Positions 35,558 to 50,400 are shown, counted from the stretch's first letter. The stretch is 60,000 nt of DNA from Glandiceps talaboti (GCF_964340395.1 NC_135552.1:20960181-21020180), one strand, 5' to 3'. Notes: a model not told the origin generated them from the sequence alone. Numbers and translations: made by a program.

Positions 35558-36022
35558 TTACATGACCACTCTCTTCTGTTGGAATAAACTCAGATTTGTT
35601 GTCAATATGATAACAAGTTGACGCTGTTTGATTTGAGGGGCGTACCTTTTTATTTTTTGAGCGGACAAGTAGGGACAAGTAGGAGGCGGTGATACTACTT
35701 TGTTACAGGGCGTATCATGCAAACATAGGTCTGCAAGATACGGCACTGATATCACTGATTCTGTCCCAAATTTGAAGCCGACGAACTCATTTGATCCCCT
35801 GAAAAAAAAAATCGCTTCGATCCTTGGTGACACCTCTTCGTCGCGTTCAGGGCAAGCTACTCCGGTCAAGGTACTATTAAAGTCGCGTGAATTTTCAAAA
35901 GCATATAGTGAAGTGATCTGCCTATTGGGGCCATATGATGTTTCGTATTCGAAATCAAATTTTGCCATTTTCGTCAATATAGTGCACGTGGGGGGTTGAA
36001 AGATTAATAGATCATTCGACAA
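35558..36022. other. Unassigned region open on both strands
   Basis: A minus-strand frame of up to 154 codons contains an ATG in good context (AAAATGG, near 35967) starting MAKFDFEYETSYGPN. A plus-strand frame (35710-35999) follows a good TTTGTTACAG acceptor and reads GVSCKHRSARYGTD onward. The stretch is richer in CpG than its surroundings. I do not recognise either protein and cannot choose a strand. It may be an exon of an unknown gene, an old retrocopy or chance. Confidence 0.25.
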
Positions 36023-37828
36023 AACAATTTGTTAAATGTTGTTTTTCTGAGATCAAATTGTAACTCGAAATATAAATACTTCTGAACAAATGTCGTCAAC
36101 GTGAAAAGTGGAAGAATTTTCGATGAAGTACATGCACGGCACTGAATAGTCGGGACATGTTGGGAACGAGGTACTGATAGCTCCTGGAAATTAATATTAC
36201 CCCAAGCGTTCTGAAAACTCTTAATTCTTGTTGAATATTGTTCTTTGACTGACCTTTTTTGATGTGGTCCATCAATATACATTTTGTGGCCTTTTATGTG
36301 ATAATATATTCTCCATCTTAGCTGTATAACCGCATGTTGTTCAAACACTTAAGTTTGTTACTGTTGCTATATTTGTTGTTGTCAATTATTTACAATGGTC
36401 ATTGAAGTTTCAGTACACACATAGCTTGTATCTATCATGGCACTACATAGTTTGAAATTAATCATTCTGTCTGAAACAAGTGCCAGTGGTGACCTATTAG
36501 GTTAGAAGGGGGTAGGGTTGGGGTCTGAGGTCGGACGAAATGAATTAAGTTTCTTAAATCTAATATTGAACTCTTGACGTCACTCACACGAGGCTTGTAC
36601 TATTCGTATCAATATCAGCCATTGTGAACTTGGATCGTGACGACCAGTGTATCTCCCTCTATTAAAGTTTTTTTTTTGAAAGTTTGTGTTTTTTGGTTTC
36701 ATGATTATTTGTTGTTCCGACATTTGAAAAAAATGTGGCAAATGATACATGACTGTACATGATCTCCGATAAAACAGAATTGAGCATTTTTACAAAATAT
36801 GCTTTAGAATTTATTAAGTAACCCAAAGGGCAGATCGCTTGTCAACGTAAGGTCGCACATATCTATGTGGATATGATAGCGTCGCGCGACTTTTTACCTT
36901 TAGTAAATGCACCGAAGAGGTGTCGCCACGTACGGATGGAGACGCTGTTACATCTTAGGGTATCACATGACTTCATATTTGAAATAGAATCAGTGACATA
37001 GTCCAAAGTGTGAATTATTTGGTGCACTGATAATTTTAACTTTACGGTTCTGGTGGACGTTTTTTGCCTTTCAGTATGACAGTAATTGAGATGAAAGTGG
37101 CGATTGTTTTAAACCACATATTGATTTTTCTATGGGGGTTATAGTGTTAGAAAGGGCATGAGGCAACATTTCTGGGGTATGTCAACAGTGCAATGACATC
37201 AATATGACAATAATATGACAATGACAGTAAATTCACTCAGCGCTGTCGTGGGGCTCGGGATAATCTGTGGTATTGTGTCAGTTGTGTGTAACGAGCAAGC
37301 ACAAAAGACTACAGTAAACGTAACAGCCAAACAGAAATCATGATGTGCACACTACATCGGATTTAAATTCAGATTGTATGCCTTGAACTTGTGATTACAA
37401 ATTCAGAAGGTAAAAATCAAACATGCAAAATTGTTTCTACAGCTTGCAATAAGAACGATGTTATGGTGACACATGTCAATTGTTTGTACTTTATAAGTAC
37501 TCTATACTATCCGCAAATTATACTGCCATTGGTTGGCTCTCTATTCAGATATTTTCAGGTTTCTATTCAGATATTTTCAGGTTTTATTAATAGTTACCAT
37601 GGCGTGCTCTCGTTACCCGTACCTTCTGATGCTGCAACTCTACCTTATACCTAAATAGTATTTTTATTCTAATTCTGTTATTCTAAATTCACTGTAACTT
37701 TTGATCAGCTGAGGTTAATAAATCACTAGTTCCTTCACTTCAGGATGCATATAATGTCTTAGTGTAATTGTATTTTATGCTCACTCAGTATTCATATAAT
37801 TCAATTTGAATGCATGACCATAATAAAA
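36023..37828. other. Intergenic stretch without recognised genes
   Basis: Nothing convincing. A 22-bp direct duplication (TTCTATTCAGATATTTTCAG) sits at about 37540-37582. Not assigned to a gene. Confidence 0.45.
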
Positions 37829-38110
37829 CCTTCAGTAATTACATGGGGAGGGGGGGGGCTGGAGAAATATGAGAAGGGGTTACTTTTTGCAAATCGGGGG
37901 GGGGGGGCGACCATATTTTAGAAAATGGGTCTCACAGGACTAAAATGGAAACAGTTGGGTATTGAGGAATAATGTTGAGATTTTGACCTCAGTTTCACTA
38001 ATATGTGTTGCCATCTGATATCGGGAGTGTTGCCATCTGATATCGGGAGTGTTGCCATCTGATATCGGGAGTGTTTGGGAGGTAATGCTCTGGCCTTCAG
38101 CCCAGCCAAT
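37829..38110. mobile_element. Family 1 element fragment with 3 x 22-bp tandem repeat
   Basis: Begins with CCTTCAGTAATTACATGG and a G-rich tract, then CAAATCGG and ACCATATTTTAGAAAATGG, and ends near TTTGGGAGG with CTGGCCTTCAGCCCAGCC, which parallels 19985-20030. Inside, TGTTGCCATCTGATATCGGG AG occurs three times in a row (38006-38071). Confidence 0.55.
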
Positions 38111-39019
38111 AATCCAAACATAAGTATAAAAACATGCAAATGTCACAGCCTGGGACATGTAGTAGCTACATAGGACAGTTCGTTCATTTTCCCATTTCAC
38201 GTTAGGCCAAATAAAATAAATTGTGTGTTTCCACTAACCCAACTTTTACTTCCGACCCTAAACAAAAAGATACGAAATGACTTGTCTTCTTGACCTTCAC
38301 GCACGCACGCCTGATTTCTTTCCCCAGCGATGCGTGTACATATTTCATCAAACTGTCACAGACGGGGTACTCTGACCGACATTTTGTTTGTTTTGGGGTA
38401 GCAATATTTTTCAGAAATAAAAACAATTAAAAAAGGTAAAAAAAAAATAATAATAATAATAAATGCAATAAATCTCGACCTACCTACCCTATTTCTGAAG
38501 GCATTTTATCGGAAACACAATTATTTTTTTCACCTTATGATCTTCGTTTTGAGGTGGGGGTGGGTGGGGGTGGGGTGGGGTAGGATGGGTCTCAACTACA
38601 GCAAAGTAATTACGTTTTTTTGTGCATCATGTTTTAAATGGCACGGCCCCTTAATTAGCTATGTACATGTAATAGCAAAGCCCCGGATAGAACTTGGCAA
38701 AGGAAGGTGTGTTTTCATGTCAGTTTCTATGGTTACTGTCAGCTACAGACATACTTTACTGACACTTTCACCTTTTCCCTCTCAAATATGATTTGATAAC
38801 TACGTATTAAGAGAGACAACTCGGGACCCACCGCTCATTTCAACCACCCACTGCTTCTCTTTAACATCGACTGTTTTGTACTGTTATTGTTCAAAATATC
38901 CAGACAGAAGTGTAATGTAACGGAATTGTACTATTTAGATTTCTGTCGTTCCTCTTTTCAGTTTTTCTCAAACAAGAGTTTGTTAGTTCTGACGAGAGAT
39001 ATAAGACGGATTTCGGAGT

Positions 39020-39071
39020 ATGATGATGAAAAAGTTAGTCGTTGCAATAGCGATATGTTTCGCTGTGGCAG
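39020..39071 (+). CDS. Gene B, first coding exon: signal peptide
   Basis: Three ATG codons in a row begin MMMKKLVVAIAICFAVA: a short basic head, a hydrophobic core and small residues at the end, a good signal peptide. It ends in phase 1 at GTAAGT. Joined to 41109, the mature chain begins near ASQNLDCDFE. Any of the three ATGs could be used; the product differs by at most two Met. Confidence 0.82.
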
Positions 39072-41795
39072 GTAAGTAATGGTTTCTCTAAATTACTCTG
39101 ACATCATTGCTGTAGTTTCCTTAACAACTCATATACAAATAAAATCAAAATTTCTTTGCGATTTTGGATGTCCTCACGATCAAGGTAAACACGCATAGAC
39201 CACTGTTATCATTTAAAACATTTGAATGTATGCATCACGTTCTTCAGAGTTGCTCCTAGAAGAGTACACTTAGGGGTGACATCAATAGTTCAATGTTGGA
39301 TAAAATACTAAATTATTTTAGTTAAGCTTCAGACCCTCCCCCCCCCGCTACCCCACCCCCGTCTAACTAAATTGCTAAAATCGAAAAATGTTTCGCACAG
39401 CACAATCAATTTCAAATCAGTAATGTAGAAGTATACAGTGCTATGAATACAAAACCGGTATGTAGTTAAGAAAAACTCGTTCTTTTGTTGACAGTTTACC
39501 GTGCCAGGCTTTTACTATATCGAAAGTTCTTCCACTTCTCAAATTGATGACATTTTAAAAGAAATGATTCCATTTAGGAGAACAAATATATCCATTGAAA
39601 GTAAAATCGATTTTGTAGGTTGAGAACGAAAATGGCTCAAACCTCCACCCCAAAGTAAAAGAATTGTGTTTTTTTTTAATTCTACCTTAAACTACTTCTC
39701 TCTCCTCTTATTTTAAAAGAGGATTTTTTTAACGCACACGTTTTCTTGCTGTCAAAAACAATGGATTAATCTACGTGGGATTTTAAGGTGTCACAGCATT
39801 TCATTACTTTGTCAAATAACTTTCCGATTGGCACCAAATAAAACAAACAAAACGACGCCCCTTTCTGGTGCAATCCCGGAGTTGAGATGTCAAAAATCAA
39901 CTGATACACGCCCCTCCATTACTCAGCAGTTATATTATTCATTTCTCCTGTAATAAACTAACCATTGAACGATTTAAAGCAATATTTTTGCATGTCGTCA
40001 TCTGCCTAGACATAAATCTTAATAACACTCTGCTACATTTTATCGCTGGCACAAAAAAAAATCTTACATCATTGCTACATTTTATCGTCTGGCCTGATAT
40101 AAGTTAGGTGGTCAAGTATTTAGCTCTGCTTACCACTGCAGTCTGTGTTCGATCCCACCCGGTGCGGTTGGATTAAAAAATTAAGTCTATATGTAAGTAT
40201 GTAATTTCTAGAGTTACATCGTATAGACAGAAATGAATGTTCTTGTGGCACGTTGGGGGCGCTCTTCTTGAGCGCCGTAAAGTAATGGGGGAAGTCATTG
40301 AAAGACGATCGCACAATGTGGACATGTCGCGCACAAGCTTAATAATAAGCGAACATCGTTCGTTTAGGACAACGCCCCCCCCCCCTCCCCTAAACATTAA
40401 CAAGTGCGACATCACACGTTTATATAATATGATGTCAACCATGATGAAAATTGCAGCGGTCGACGATCGATGCAATGTAAAAAACATGATGGTAAACATG
40501 GAATCCCAACCTTATGAACCTGTTTACTGAGATGATGGTAAACACATCAAAATACTACCATAAACCCAGCACTGTATGTCACATTCGAAGTAAATCTCAA
40601 TAGTAAATACAGAAGTTTTTATCACTGAAGGCGTGAAAGTTTGCTAGAAGTGCGAAAATGAAGTTCAGCAATCGCATTGATGCCAGTCCCATCCCAAACG
40701 AAGTTCGCTTGTTGGGCTTGTATGACATTGTGCGATCGTCCCTAAATCTCATAACCTCTGTGTGTGACCGACACCGGTAATTTAATTCCCCGTGACTTGA
40801 TTTCTTTCACCGACATTACCCTCTTCAAATAGACTTGCCAGCGTGGAGATATAAATCCTATGTGACCAGAGGCTATTGGCTGGCACTATTTCGATTGTAC
40901 GCATCTAAAAACACCGTGGCTTCGAGAACGTGCACACACATATGAGTTTCGAGAAGGGGAAACGGGAATATGTGAAAGAAGTCCAGTAATTTAATACACG
41001 ACACATCAGATTCATAAGAAAGACAAAATATAAAAATTGATCAGCAATAATCAAAGTTGAAATGCGAACTGACTGTATTTATTTTGTATGTTTTATTTTG
41101 TTGTCTAGCTTCTCAAAATTTGGACTGTGATTTTGAAACTGACTTGTGTAACTGGGTCCAGTCAACAGACGATTCATTTGATTTCACAAGACAGCAAGGT
41201 CAAACTGCCTCTCCAGATACCGGACCTAGTGGAGACCACACTAAGGGAGGTAAGATTTCGACAATGCCTTAGCTATGATGCTAATGCGAACAGGAGCCAA
41301 ATATGGATTTCTGTTAAGACGTAATTGCACTATATGAATTCTTCGTTTCAAAGAATTCATTCTGTGGGAAAGCTCCACCCAATTTTCCCTAGAAGCATGT
41401 TTACTGTGTTGGTTAAGGACAACCTAAAGTTATTCGTTCTTTTCACAAAGTGTCGGTTACCCTTTATCTTTTTGTAGAGAATTTAATACTTTTGAGGGAC
41501 TGCTCGTATTATCTCAGCTCATTGTATAATTTTTTTAAACCAAGGTGGCCTGAGGCATCATCGATGGCTTTTGCATCCATCCTATAAATAGTTATTGCCT
41601 TGTCAGGGCACTGTGATTGTGATTTGCTTTCTTACAGTGGATGGCTACTACATGTATATAGAAAACAGCGAGGATAACGATGCCGGCGATTCAGCAAGAC
41701 TCAACAGTCCGAGTGTCTCGTTCTCAGCTAATCAGCCCAAGTGTTTATCCTTCTGGTAAATAATTATGTTATTTTTACCCTTCGCAATGTGTGTC

Positions 41796-41844
<49 letters not shown>

Positions 41845-44363
41845 ATGTATGTATGTATGTATGTATGTATGTATGTATGTATTTATTTGAAATTGAAATT
41901 TGAAATACACTCACACTAATTTGACTACTTACCCGAATTGTTGATAATTTCTCTGTATGTCTCCGTGGAATATAGCTAAGCTGTCACAAAACGTACCAGG
42001 GCATTAACGTAATATACATTGATACTTTTCATTGGAAGAGGGCGCATACCAATTGGCCTAAATATTATTTGGCAGTTTTCAACAATTATAATGTGTCTTG
42101 ATAAGGTTGTTTTAATAAAGTGTAACTTATTGAATGCATTGAATGATTCTATTTTAGTAAAACAATATTTGACTCATTTATGTTGATATTCATGTTTAGC
42201 AATGAGAGTAATTACCATCCTAATAAAATTAAACGTATTGATTGGCATGTTCTTGTGTTACAAACTACGTGATCATTATGAAGTAAATGTTGCATACTGA
42301 ATTGCCTCATTAGCATATCATAATTACTGCCTGAGTGACTGAAATAAATAAAATGAAATTTGTTACATATATACGATCCTGGTAGAACAATAGATTACAT
42401 ATTCAACTTGACCTTTCATCTTCACTTCCATCTTTAAGTTCAAATGCTTATGCAGAGACTAGAAAAGTGGAATTCTGGTATTAATAATGTTTATTTCGTT
42501 GATATATATATATAGGTACAACATGTACGGAGCACACATTGGCTCATTGAATGTTTACTTGAAGAGTAGCACACTTGGTAGTACAGTGTGGAGTAGAAAA
42601 ACTACGTATGGAGATAAGTGGATACAAGCTAAGGTTAATCTTCTAGTGTCGTCAGATGTATCGAGGATTATTGTTTTGGAAGCTGTACAGGGATACAATA
42701 TATTGGGAGATATAGCCATTGATGACATCACATTCCAAAATGGTTATTGCTCACCAGGTATAGTATTCATTACAGATTGTCGACAGCAACTATCACGTGA
42801 TAATATAACATTAAAATATCGAACGCACGATTCATTTGTTGATCATTTCATTCGTACAAGCGTTGTAACATAATACTTTTTTTTTTAAAAAGGTAGTACG
42901 GTAGATTTCGTCTTACATTGCAAATGCTATTAAACGATTCATTTAAGTAGAATGCCACTCCAGGAAATAGAGATATTTAATAAAGTATGGATTCTGGAGA
43001 GTAATTTCATGATTTTACATCACCTACAATTATTTGTGATTTCAGAGAAATATCATGTTGATCTTGCATGTATAGGTATCTTTGCTATGGGCTATTGCAT
43101 CATGGGAATCTGTAGAAATAATGTAATGTATGGTTGAACACTGAACATTCATGAAGGCTTTTTACACTGACGTGTATAGCATTTATGTACTCATGTACTC
43201 TTGGTGTTTTTGAAGTCACAAGTAATTGTTGGTAATATATGTGAAATCATATTTTGTGAAAATGTCTTTATTACCGTGAGTGGCGTTCAGTGAGACTGAT
43301 CGCATAATTTCATGTTAAGATAAACACAATAAAGTTAACAGAGATTGACACCCCCCCCCCACACTATTTATCTTAAAATCAACCATTGTGGTTAGTCTCA
43401 CTGAATTTAATACATCGTTATACAACGTTGATAGCATTTGCAAATTAAGACGAAATCCCGGTGATATAGATTTCTTTATGTTGCAGCTAATATGAGTTGT
43501 GATTTTGAAAATGGATTATGCGGTGGTGCACACGATGTCAATGGTGATTTCAATTGGGCTCTCATCAGAGGCGATGCTAATGTTGGCCCTGCCGTGGATC
43601 ATACATATGAAGCCGTAAGCGGTACGTCATTTATAGGGAAGGTCGATATGTAATATTAAATTAAATTTACTGAGAGTTGATCACGTTTAGACCAAAATAC
43701 ACTTGTTCAATATGCTCACACAAATCAGAAATAGAATATGAGATTGCCGCATTTGTTTTTTGAGCAATGCTAAAAATAGGATATAACGTGAACTTCATAA
43801 ATTATGAAAATTGTATATTACGATAAAAACACAACTTTTTAAACCTGCATTCGCTTTATTAATATCTTGTAACCAGGTCCAATATCTTTGCTACGTAGGA
43901 AAAGTGGTATTGCAACAAAAACATTAAAACATAGAAAAAAACATACTAAAACTATATTTCTAAGATTTCCTTGATATCTTTCATATGGTTGATCACATGA
44001 CTTCATTAGAAACCACACATATATTTATAATGAAATAGCGTTCTTCTTATAATGTCACTTAAAATGGAAATGTTATATTTACGGATACTTTCCTAAAATA
44101 GGTGGTCGCCAGGTTTATTTTTGCGTGAACCCAATGGAGTGTGTAAAATCTATCATTTCTTTACGTTCCCAATCCTACCACATGGGGCGCTGTACTATTC
44201 TTAATCTTCGTGATATACTCGAGTCTAAATTCGTACGATCATCATCAACCCCATTGTTCCAATAATGATAAAATATATGTCACAGTGATAGAGAGTTGGA
44301 ACACACAAATATTTTCAGAAAAAACACTCACTAGCTTCATATGTCCTAAAGAGATTAGAATCT

Positions 44364-44407
<44 letters not shown>

Positions 44408-47400
44408 ATTGTATGTATGTATGTATGTATGTATGTGTGCGTGCGTGCGTGTATGTATGTATGTATGTATGTATGTATGTATGTACGTAGAACATATGTC
44501 TGTCTATATGCCTGCCTGTCTGCCTACCTGTCTGTGAATGAATGAATGAATGAATGAATGGATGGATGGATGGATGGATGGATGGATCGATGGATAGATT
44601 GATGGCTCTTCATGTTTTGCATTATAAAGGTCTTTGAAGGAGAAATAATCTATTTTACCTTAATATAATGTACGTAAATTCTTTATCATTCTCCCGATAG
44701 GTCATTACTTATATGCGAATGCATCATCTAGCAACTCCGGTCAAGTCGCTCGATATATCTCAAAGACGTTCTCAACGGCTTCAAGTCGATGTCTACAATT
44801 CTTCTACGCCAGAAGTGGTGTTAGCATGGGTGTCTTAAGTGTACGACTTAAAATCGATAACATCTTGAGTCACCCGGTGTGGATGCGAAATTTAGAACTT
44901 GGAGATAGCTGGAATCTGGCACAATTCTCATTAAGACAACAGAGCAATTTTGCGCTTGTGTTTGAAATTGTACGGACCAATGTTGACACAGGCTATGTAG
45001 CATTAGATGACTTTCAGATCCTGGACAGTGACTGTACAAATCCAAGTAAGTTATAACTTTGATATGATAATGTGTAATCCAGCTGCTAAAGTGAATAAAT
45101 TGTACATAAGTCCGACATTCACTACATACTATGATATTCAACTATTAATAAGGTAACATTGATATCCTGAAATACATTGAAAAACAAAACAAAAATGGTC
45201 ACTCTAATGTAAAGAACATGCTGTTGACATTATAGTTACTTGAACACACAGAACATATGAAAGTTAATCTTATTTGGTTAGTTCCTATCATACCTTGTCA
45301 CTCATTTATAATTCGTTGCAATCCTGCCAACCGTTTTGTTGCAATCTTGTCAATAATTAATTATTTATTGCACTCCCGCCAATCATTTTAATCTATTTCA
45401 ACCATGTCAGTCATTTATATCTTGATGTAACCCTCAACCATTTAATTATTGCAATCTTGTCAATCATTTAGTTTGTGACAACCCTGTGAATAGATTCGAA
45501 TGTGTTGGAACCCTGTACATCGATATCATTTAGAATTTCGTGCAGTGATGTAATTTTCTCACAGTTTGTGACAACCCTGTCAATTATTTACAATTTGTTG
45601 GAATCCTGTCAACCATCCATAGTTTGTAACATTCCTGTCCATAATTCATAATATTTGGCACCCCAGTCAAACATCTATCATTTTTGAAACCCTGGAAGTA
45701 ATCATGGAATTTGTATTCGATATATTATTTTCAGCTCAGTGTAACTTTGAAGATGGCAGGTGCTCATGGACAAACAGCTTGAATGATGTCGACATATACT
45801 GGATAATGAACATGGGTGCTACAGCAACAGGTGATACAGGACCATCGGTAGATCATACCACAGGATCAGATACAGGTAAAAAGGATAATAAGTTACATCA
45901 CATCGCATTGCATCGTGTGGCACTACGTCGCGTCGATACTGCCACGTCACTTAACATGACATCATACCACACCATACCACACCCTAGCACATAACATTAC
46001 GTTACACCAAATCAAATTGAAGCACTAAAAGGGGTATCGCAGCACAGATATATAAGTCTATGATCTATACAACAGGACTTAAAAGTAGACATCAATGGTT
46101 TCTACACTTTTTTTGGCATGGAATACATTGAAGTATAAAGGAACACTCAAATATATATGAACAGAAAAAGATTTAAGAAAGAAACGTTCGCAATGATCTC
46201 TTCAACACAGTTTGTACAAAATACATGTAATAGTGAGTCCTTGATAGATGTACATGTCAAATGTATATGTTACGAATCACAAAAACATAATACAGGTACT
46301 GATAACGCACATAAACAATAACATTTTGTATGACTGTGAACAAAAATACAGTTTTGTGTAGTGATGATAATTTGTGTTCATGGTGAGATAAAATATAGCA
46401 TTTTATATACTTGTACACTATCAGTTTCTGTATTTTGTGTTACGTGATTTATAACAACAAGCCTTGTGTGTGGGACGTTACAAACATCTTGATACCAACG
46501 TGAAACTCTATAGGCACTCTGGTTTGGTAGTACATAAATCAGAAGTAACAATGTAATTCTTGAAATTGTTTTCAGGCACTTACCTATTGATGGACGCTTC
46601 AGGGTCCAGTACCGCGGTCAATGCTAAGCTGTACAGCGAAGTCCTTCCAGCAGGACAGGACTACAGATGTCTAGAATTCTGGTACTACATGTACGGTATT
46701 AATATGGGTACTCTCCAAGTAGACATCACCATTGCCGATGACCCAGATTCCCCAGATACCATATGGACATTAAGTGGTGACCAGAATGATAAATGGAATT
46801 ATGGTAAAATCCCATTCAAAGCTCGCAAGGAGTCCCAGGTATGGCTTAAAATAGAATTTTACGTGTAACGGATCAGTGTGTACACACAATGATTATGCAT
46901 TGCAAAGAATTGGTTTGTACAAATGGATGAATCTATGTGAGGGTGAATCCAAATTAAATTCCTTTAGTATTAACGGTCTCACCCATTCTCCGTGAACGCC
47001 AGAGACTTTCCTCTTAACAAAGAAATGGCATTGTCAATGTGTCCGTTAATTAGGAACAGTGTCAATCACTATGTCTTGACCTTTCACCTTGCCCAGTAGC
47101 TGTAACTGGGAAGATGTCTTAAATTATTTTTTGCCAATTGAAAAATACATGACATCTTTACTGGAAACAGCGCCATACTTCTTATTAGCTGATGAAATGC
47201 CTTTTAATACCTGTTATTGATGACGACTTGTACACCGGCTTGATATCCGTATGTAAACAACCATGAATTAAGTACGGGTTATTTTAATTGTAAGCAATAG
47301 AAAATTTTTGAGATGATGATATACAATCACTTGGCAAAATACATACCCCAGCAACTTCAATCTACAATTTAAAGTCGACATTGGATAAAACACTTTCACT

Positions 47401-50400
47401 TTAACTGTAAATGCCATAATATAATGTTTTTTGTTCATAACAATATTTTATTATAAAGCTCTTTACAACATCTCAAATTATTTTAGATACCTAAGTATAA
47501 TACTAAGTAATCTTTGTGATTCTATCCAAGATAATCTTTATTGCTACACGTGGAGATGGTTCGAAGAGTGACATTGCAATTGATGATATTGTCATCAGCA
47601 ACAGTTACTGTATAGGTAAGTTGTGATTGCTATTATTAATCATCATCTATATAGTTAAAATATGTCTCTTAAAAAGTAATGGAATATATATAGACCCCCT
47701 CCCTTCCTCCACAGCAATGTTTGGCAGATACGGGCCTCCTTCCCCGCCTGCACAGTAGAGTGCAGACGATATGCCCCTGTTCCCTGCCTCCACAATCGAA
47801 TGATATGCCCCTTACCCGCCTTCAGAATGAAGATATGGGCATCTCTACTCCGATTCCATTGTAGTATGTTGAACATGTGGTCCCTTGATAAACCCAACTA
47901 AACAGAGGTGTATGTAAACTTAACTAATCCCAACCCCTACTACACAGGTCCTCACAGTAGTACGAGGAAGACATGGACCCTCTATCTAACTCCTTAGTAG
48001 CATGTTGACAATAAGGGGCCTCGCTACCCCTACTGTACATTAGATTGTAGAATGATGGCATCCCTACCACACATGTCTGTGGAAATTATGGACATACCCA
48101 CCCTAACTGTGCAGACGAAATGAGAAAAAACACCTCATAGAGAGAAGGCCGTTAGGAGACAGTGAAGGCTGGTGGGATGTTTATGGGGTTAGGGCACACA
48201 GACTTGAATTTTGACATCTGGCGAATCAAAATGACGTGCGCACAAACACAATCAATATATGTATATTTGCAAATAACTTGAGATATTATGTCAGTGAGTG
48301 ATTGGTTTTGAACAGTATTTATGTATTCTAATATTCAGGTGCACCAAATGGAGCTACAGTTCATCCACCAACCGTCGGTGAGTTTATACATTATGCTGTT
48401 TATGTATGTTAATCAATCAGTCATGATATCTAGAAAGGAATGGATAACTTCGATAAGGACAAAAAAAAATGTTTTTGTTGTCAGCGCGCGCATCAGTAAA
48501 ATACCCCGCGTCGATTTTTTCGTGTTTGTCTGGTCTTTGTTAGAATCTTCAAGGGTAATGAGTAGAGGCATGGCAAGGGGAGTAAACCTGGTGATCATCA
48601 CACAGCAGCCTCACAGGTTAGTTAACAAACGTTACGACGTTTATTGATATGTAGCTTAATTATTTTACCCTTTTTGGCCAAACTTGCTGAGTTTGGGAAA
48701 TCCAATGCAGAGTGCATTTCAAATTTGATGAATCACGAGTAATGTTAGGAATAAAGCATGGCCATTGATAACTATGAAAAAACGTAAAATTTCAATGAAC
48801 TCATTCATTCATTGAAATATATACTGTTCATATACTGTGACGTTTGTTACCTTTGTTTCATGAAGCTCTTATATCTTGAACAGGAACATGATCAAAGTAT
48901 TCTGTTCTATTTATAATGAAATATGTTATATGAATGTCAAGTTCTTTTTTTAAGTATTAAATTTACATAAATATTTTATCCTTTCTATTTAATACAGATG
49001 CCACACCTTGAAGATATGTATATAACCCTCCCTACATAAATTTCTGCTTCAGTGAAGACAACTGTAGCGCCAGTCGTGAGCGAGCAAATGACATCTGCCC
49101 CACATACACACTTACTCAAAGTACTAGATAAAAAGAACAATATTTGTCACACAAAGTAGAGTGAGTGAAAAAAATTGGGTAGTTGCACCACTTGAGACAA
49201 TATATCCTGACTAGAAACAAATATCTTTTTTTGCCTAAATAAAGACATTGTTACTGATTCGCACTCAAATAAATGTTTGGTTGACTATAAAATATGAAGA
49301 CATTAATAAGTTCACACCGTATGTACATCGTATCACTAACTGGGCAATATTACAAATCAAATGAAGCTTAAAAATTTGACATCACAGTTTTTGCTTGGAT
49401 TATAGCAGTCTACTATCTGAATTTAAGGTCTGTGACCCTATATTATGCCTGGTGTAAATGTATGGTCAATGACCCCAAAGTACGCCTGGTGTAAATGTAT
49501 GGCCCTATAGTATGCCTGTTGTCAATTTATGGTCAATGACCCTATAGTATGCCTGGTGTTTGGTTGGCGACTATATTATCTGAAATGTGCTTGGTATGTG
49601 ACACTATTACATGTATGCCTAGTGTTTGATTGGCAAGTCAGTCATCAAAATCAAACTTTATTACTTAAAAGGGTCTTCTTGTGGATAGTAATTCTGGCGT
49701 AAATACGTATTCGACACATGCTATAGACTGGCGTCGGAATTTGTATACAGTAAATATATCGCAACTGTTTATCAATGTAATTTGTCCTATTACGGGCGAT
49801 GGTGGTGTTATCTGTGAGAGAGGATGATTAAAGGGGAAAAAAGAGAAAGAGGATACAGTAATTTACCTTGGACGTAGAAGATATAATGTATCTCCACACC
49901 CAGGCGTCTACTAAAATTGCATGGTTCCTTATCAAAACAGGCAGAGCTCTGAATCGTTATAGTCAAATGTCTATACGTCACAATACGAATAGACAAGCAT
50001 TACGAAATACGAAATAGCACCCGCCCATGTACTTCACAACTCTTGATAATAGAAAGAATGAGGGTAGGCAACAAGTCACCAATGGAATAACTTCGCAAAT
50101 TGTATACATTATGCAAACAAGGAAAGTTAGTCTTGGACATGCGCAAACGTGTTACCTAGGTCTTTCAAATTATGCAAACCCCGTAGCTAGAACCCTTCCC
50201 CGGACAACCAATCCCCTTGGGGTCTGGTGTTGCCTAATCTTCTATGACATATGATAAATATATTGTAGCCTTGATATTGGGTTATATGCCTTCGGTTCAA
50301 GGATATAGCACTCTGCTACACATCGTGCTGATTGTATCCTTACCATCAGGTGTATAACCCAACATCAAGGCAATAATATAATATAATACTATAATATGTA

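Larger units (their letters stand above)
39072..41108 (+). other. Gene B intron 1
   Basis: A 2.0-kb intron between the signal-peptide exon and MAM 1. It holds a likely tRNA-derived SINE (about 40095-40225) and an element with inverted ends (40304-40740). The remainder is AT-rich with C-runs (39340-39360, 40374-40388). No additional exon seen. Confidence 0.6.

Noticed and set aside
40095-40225. A functional tRNA gene
   Set aside because: A- and B-box-like words are present, but no complete cloverleaf with acceptor and anticodon stems could be formed by eye. A SINE head is a better fit.
41057-41108. Alternative signal peptide reading directly into MAM domain 1 of gene B
   Set aside because: The frame upstream of 41109 looks hydrophobic, but it begins with TTG, not ATG, and the hydrophobicity comes from the T-rich polypyrimidine tract before the TTGTCTAG acceptor. 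The spliced signal peptide at 39020-39071 is a better start.
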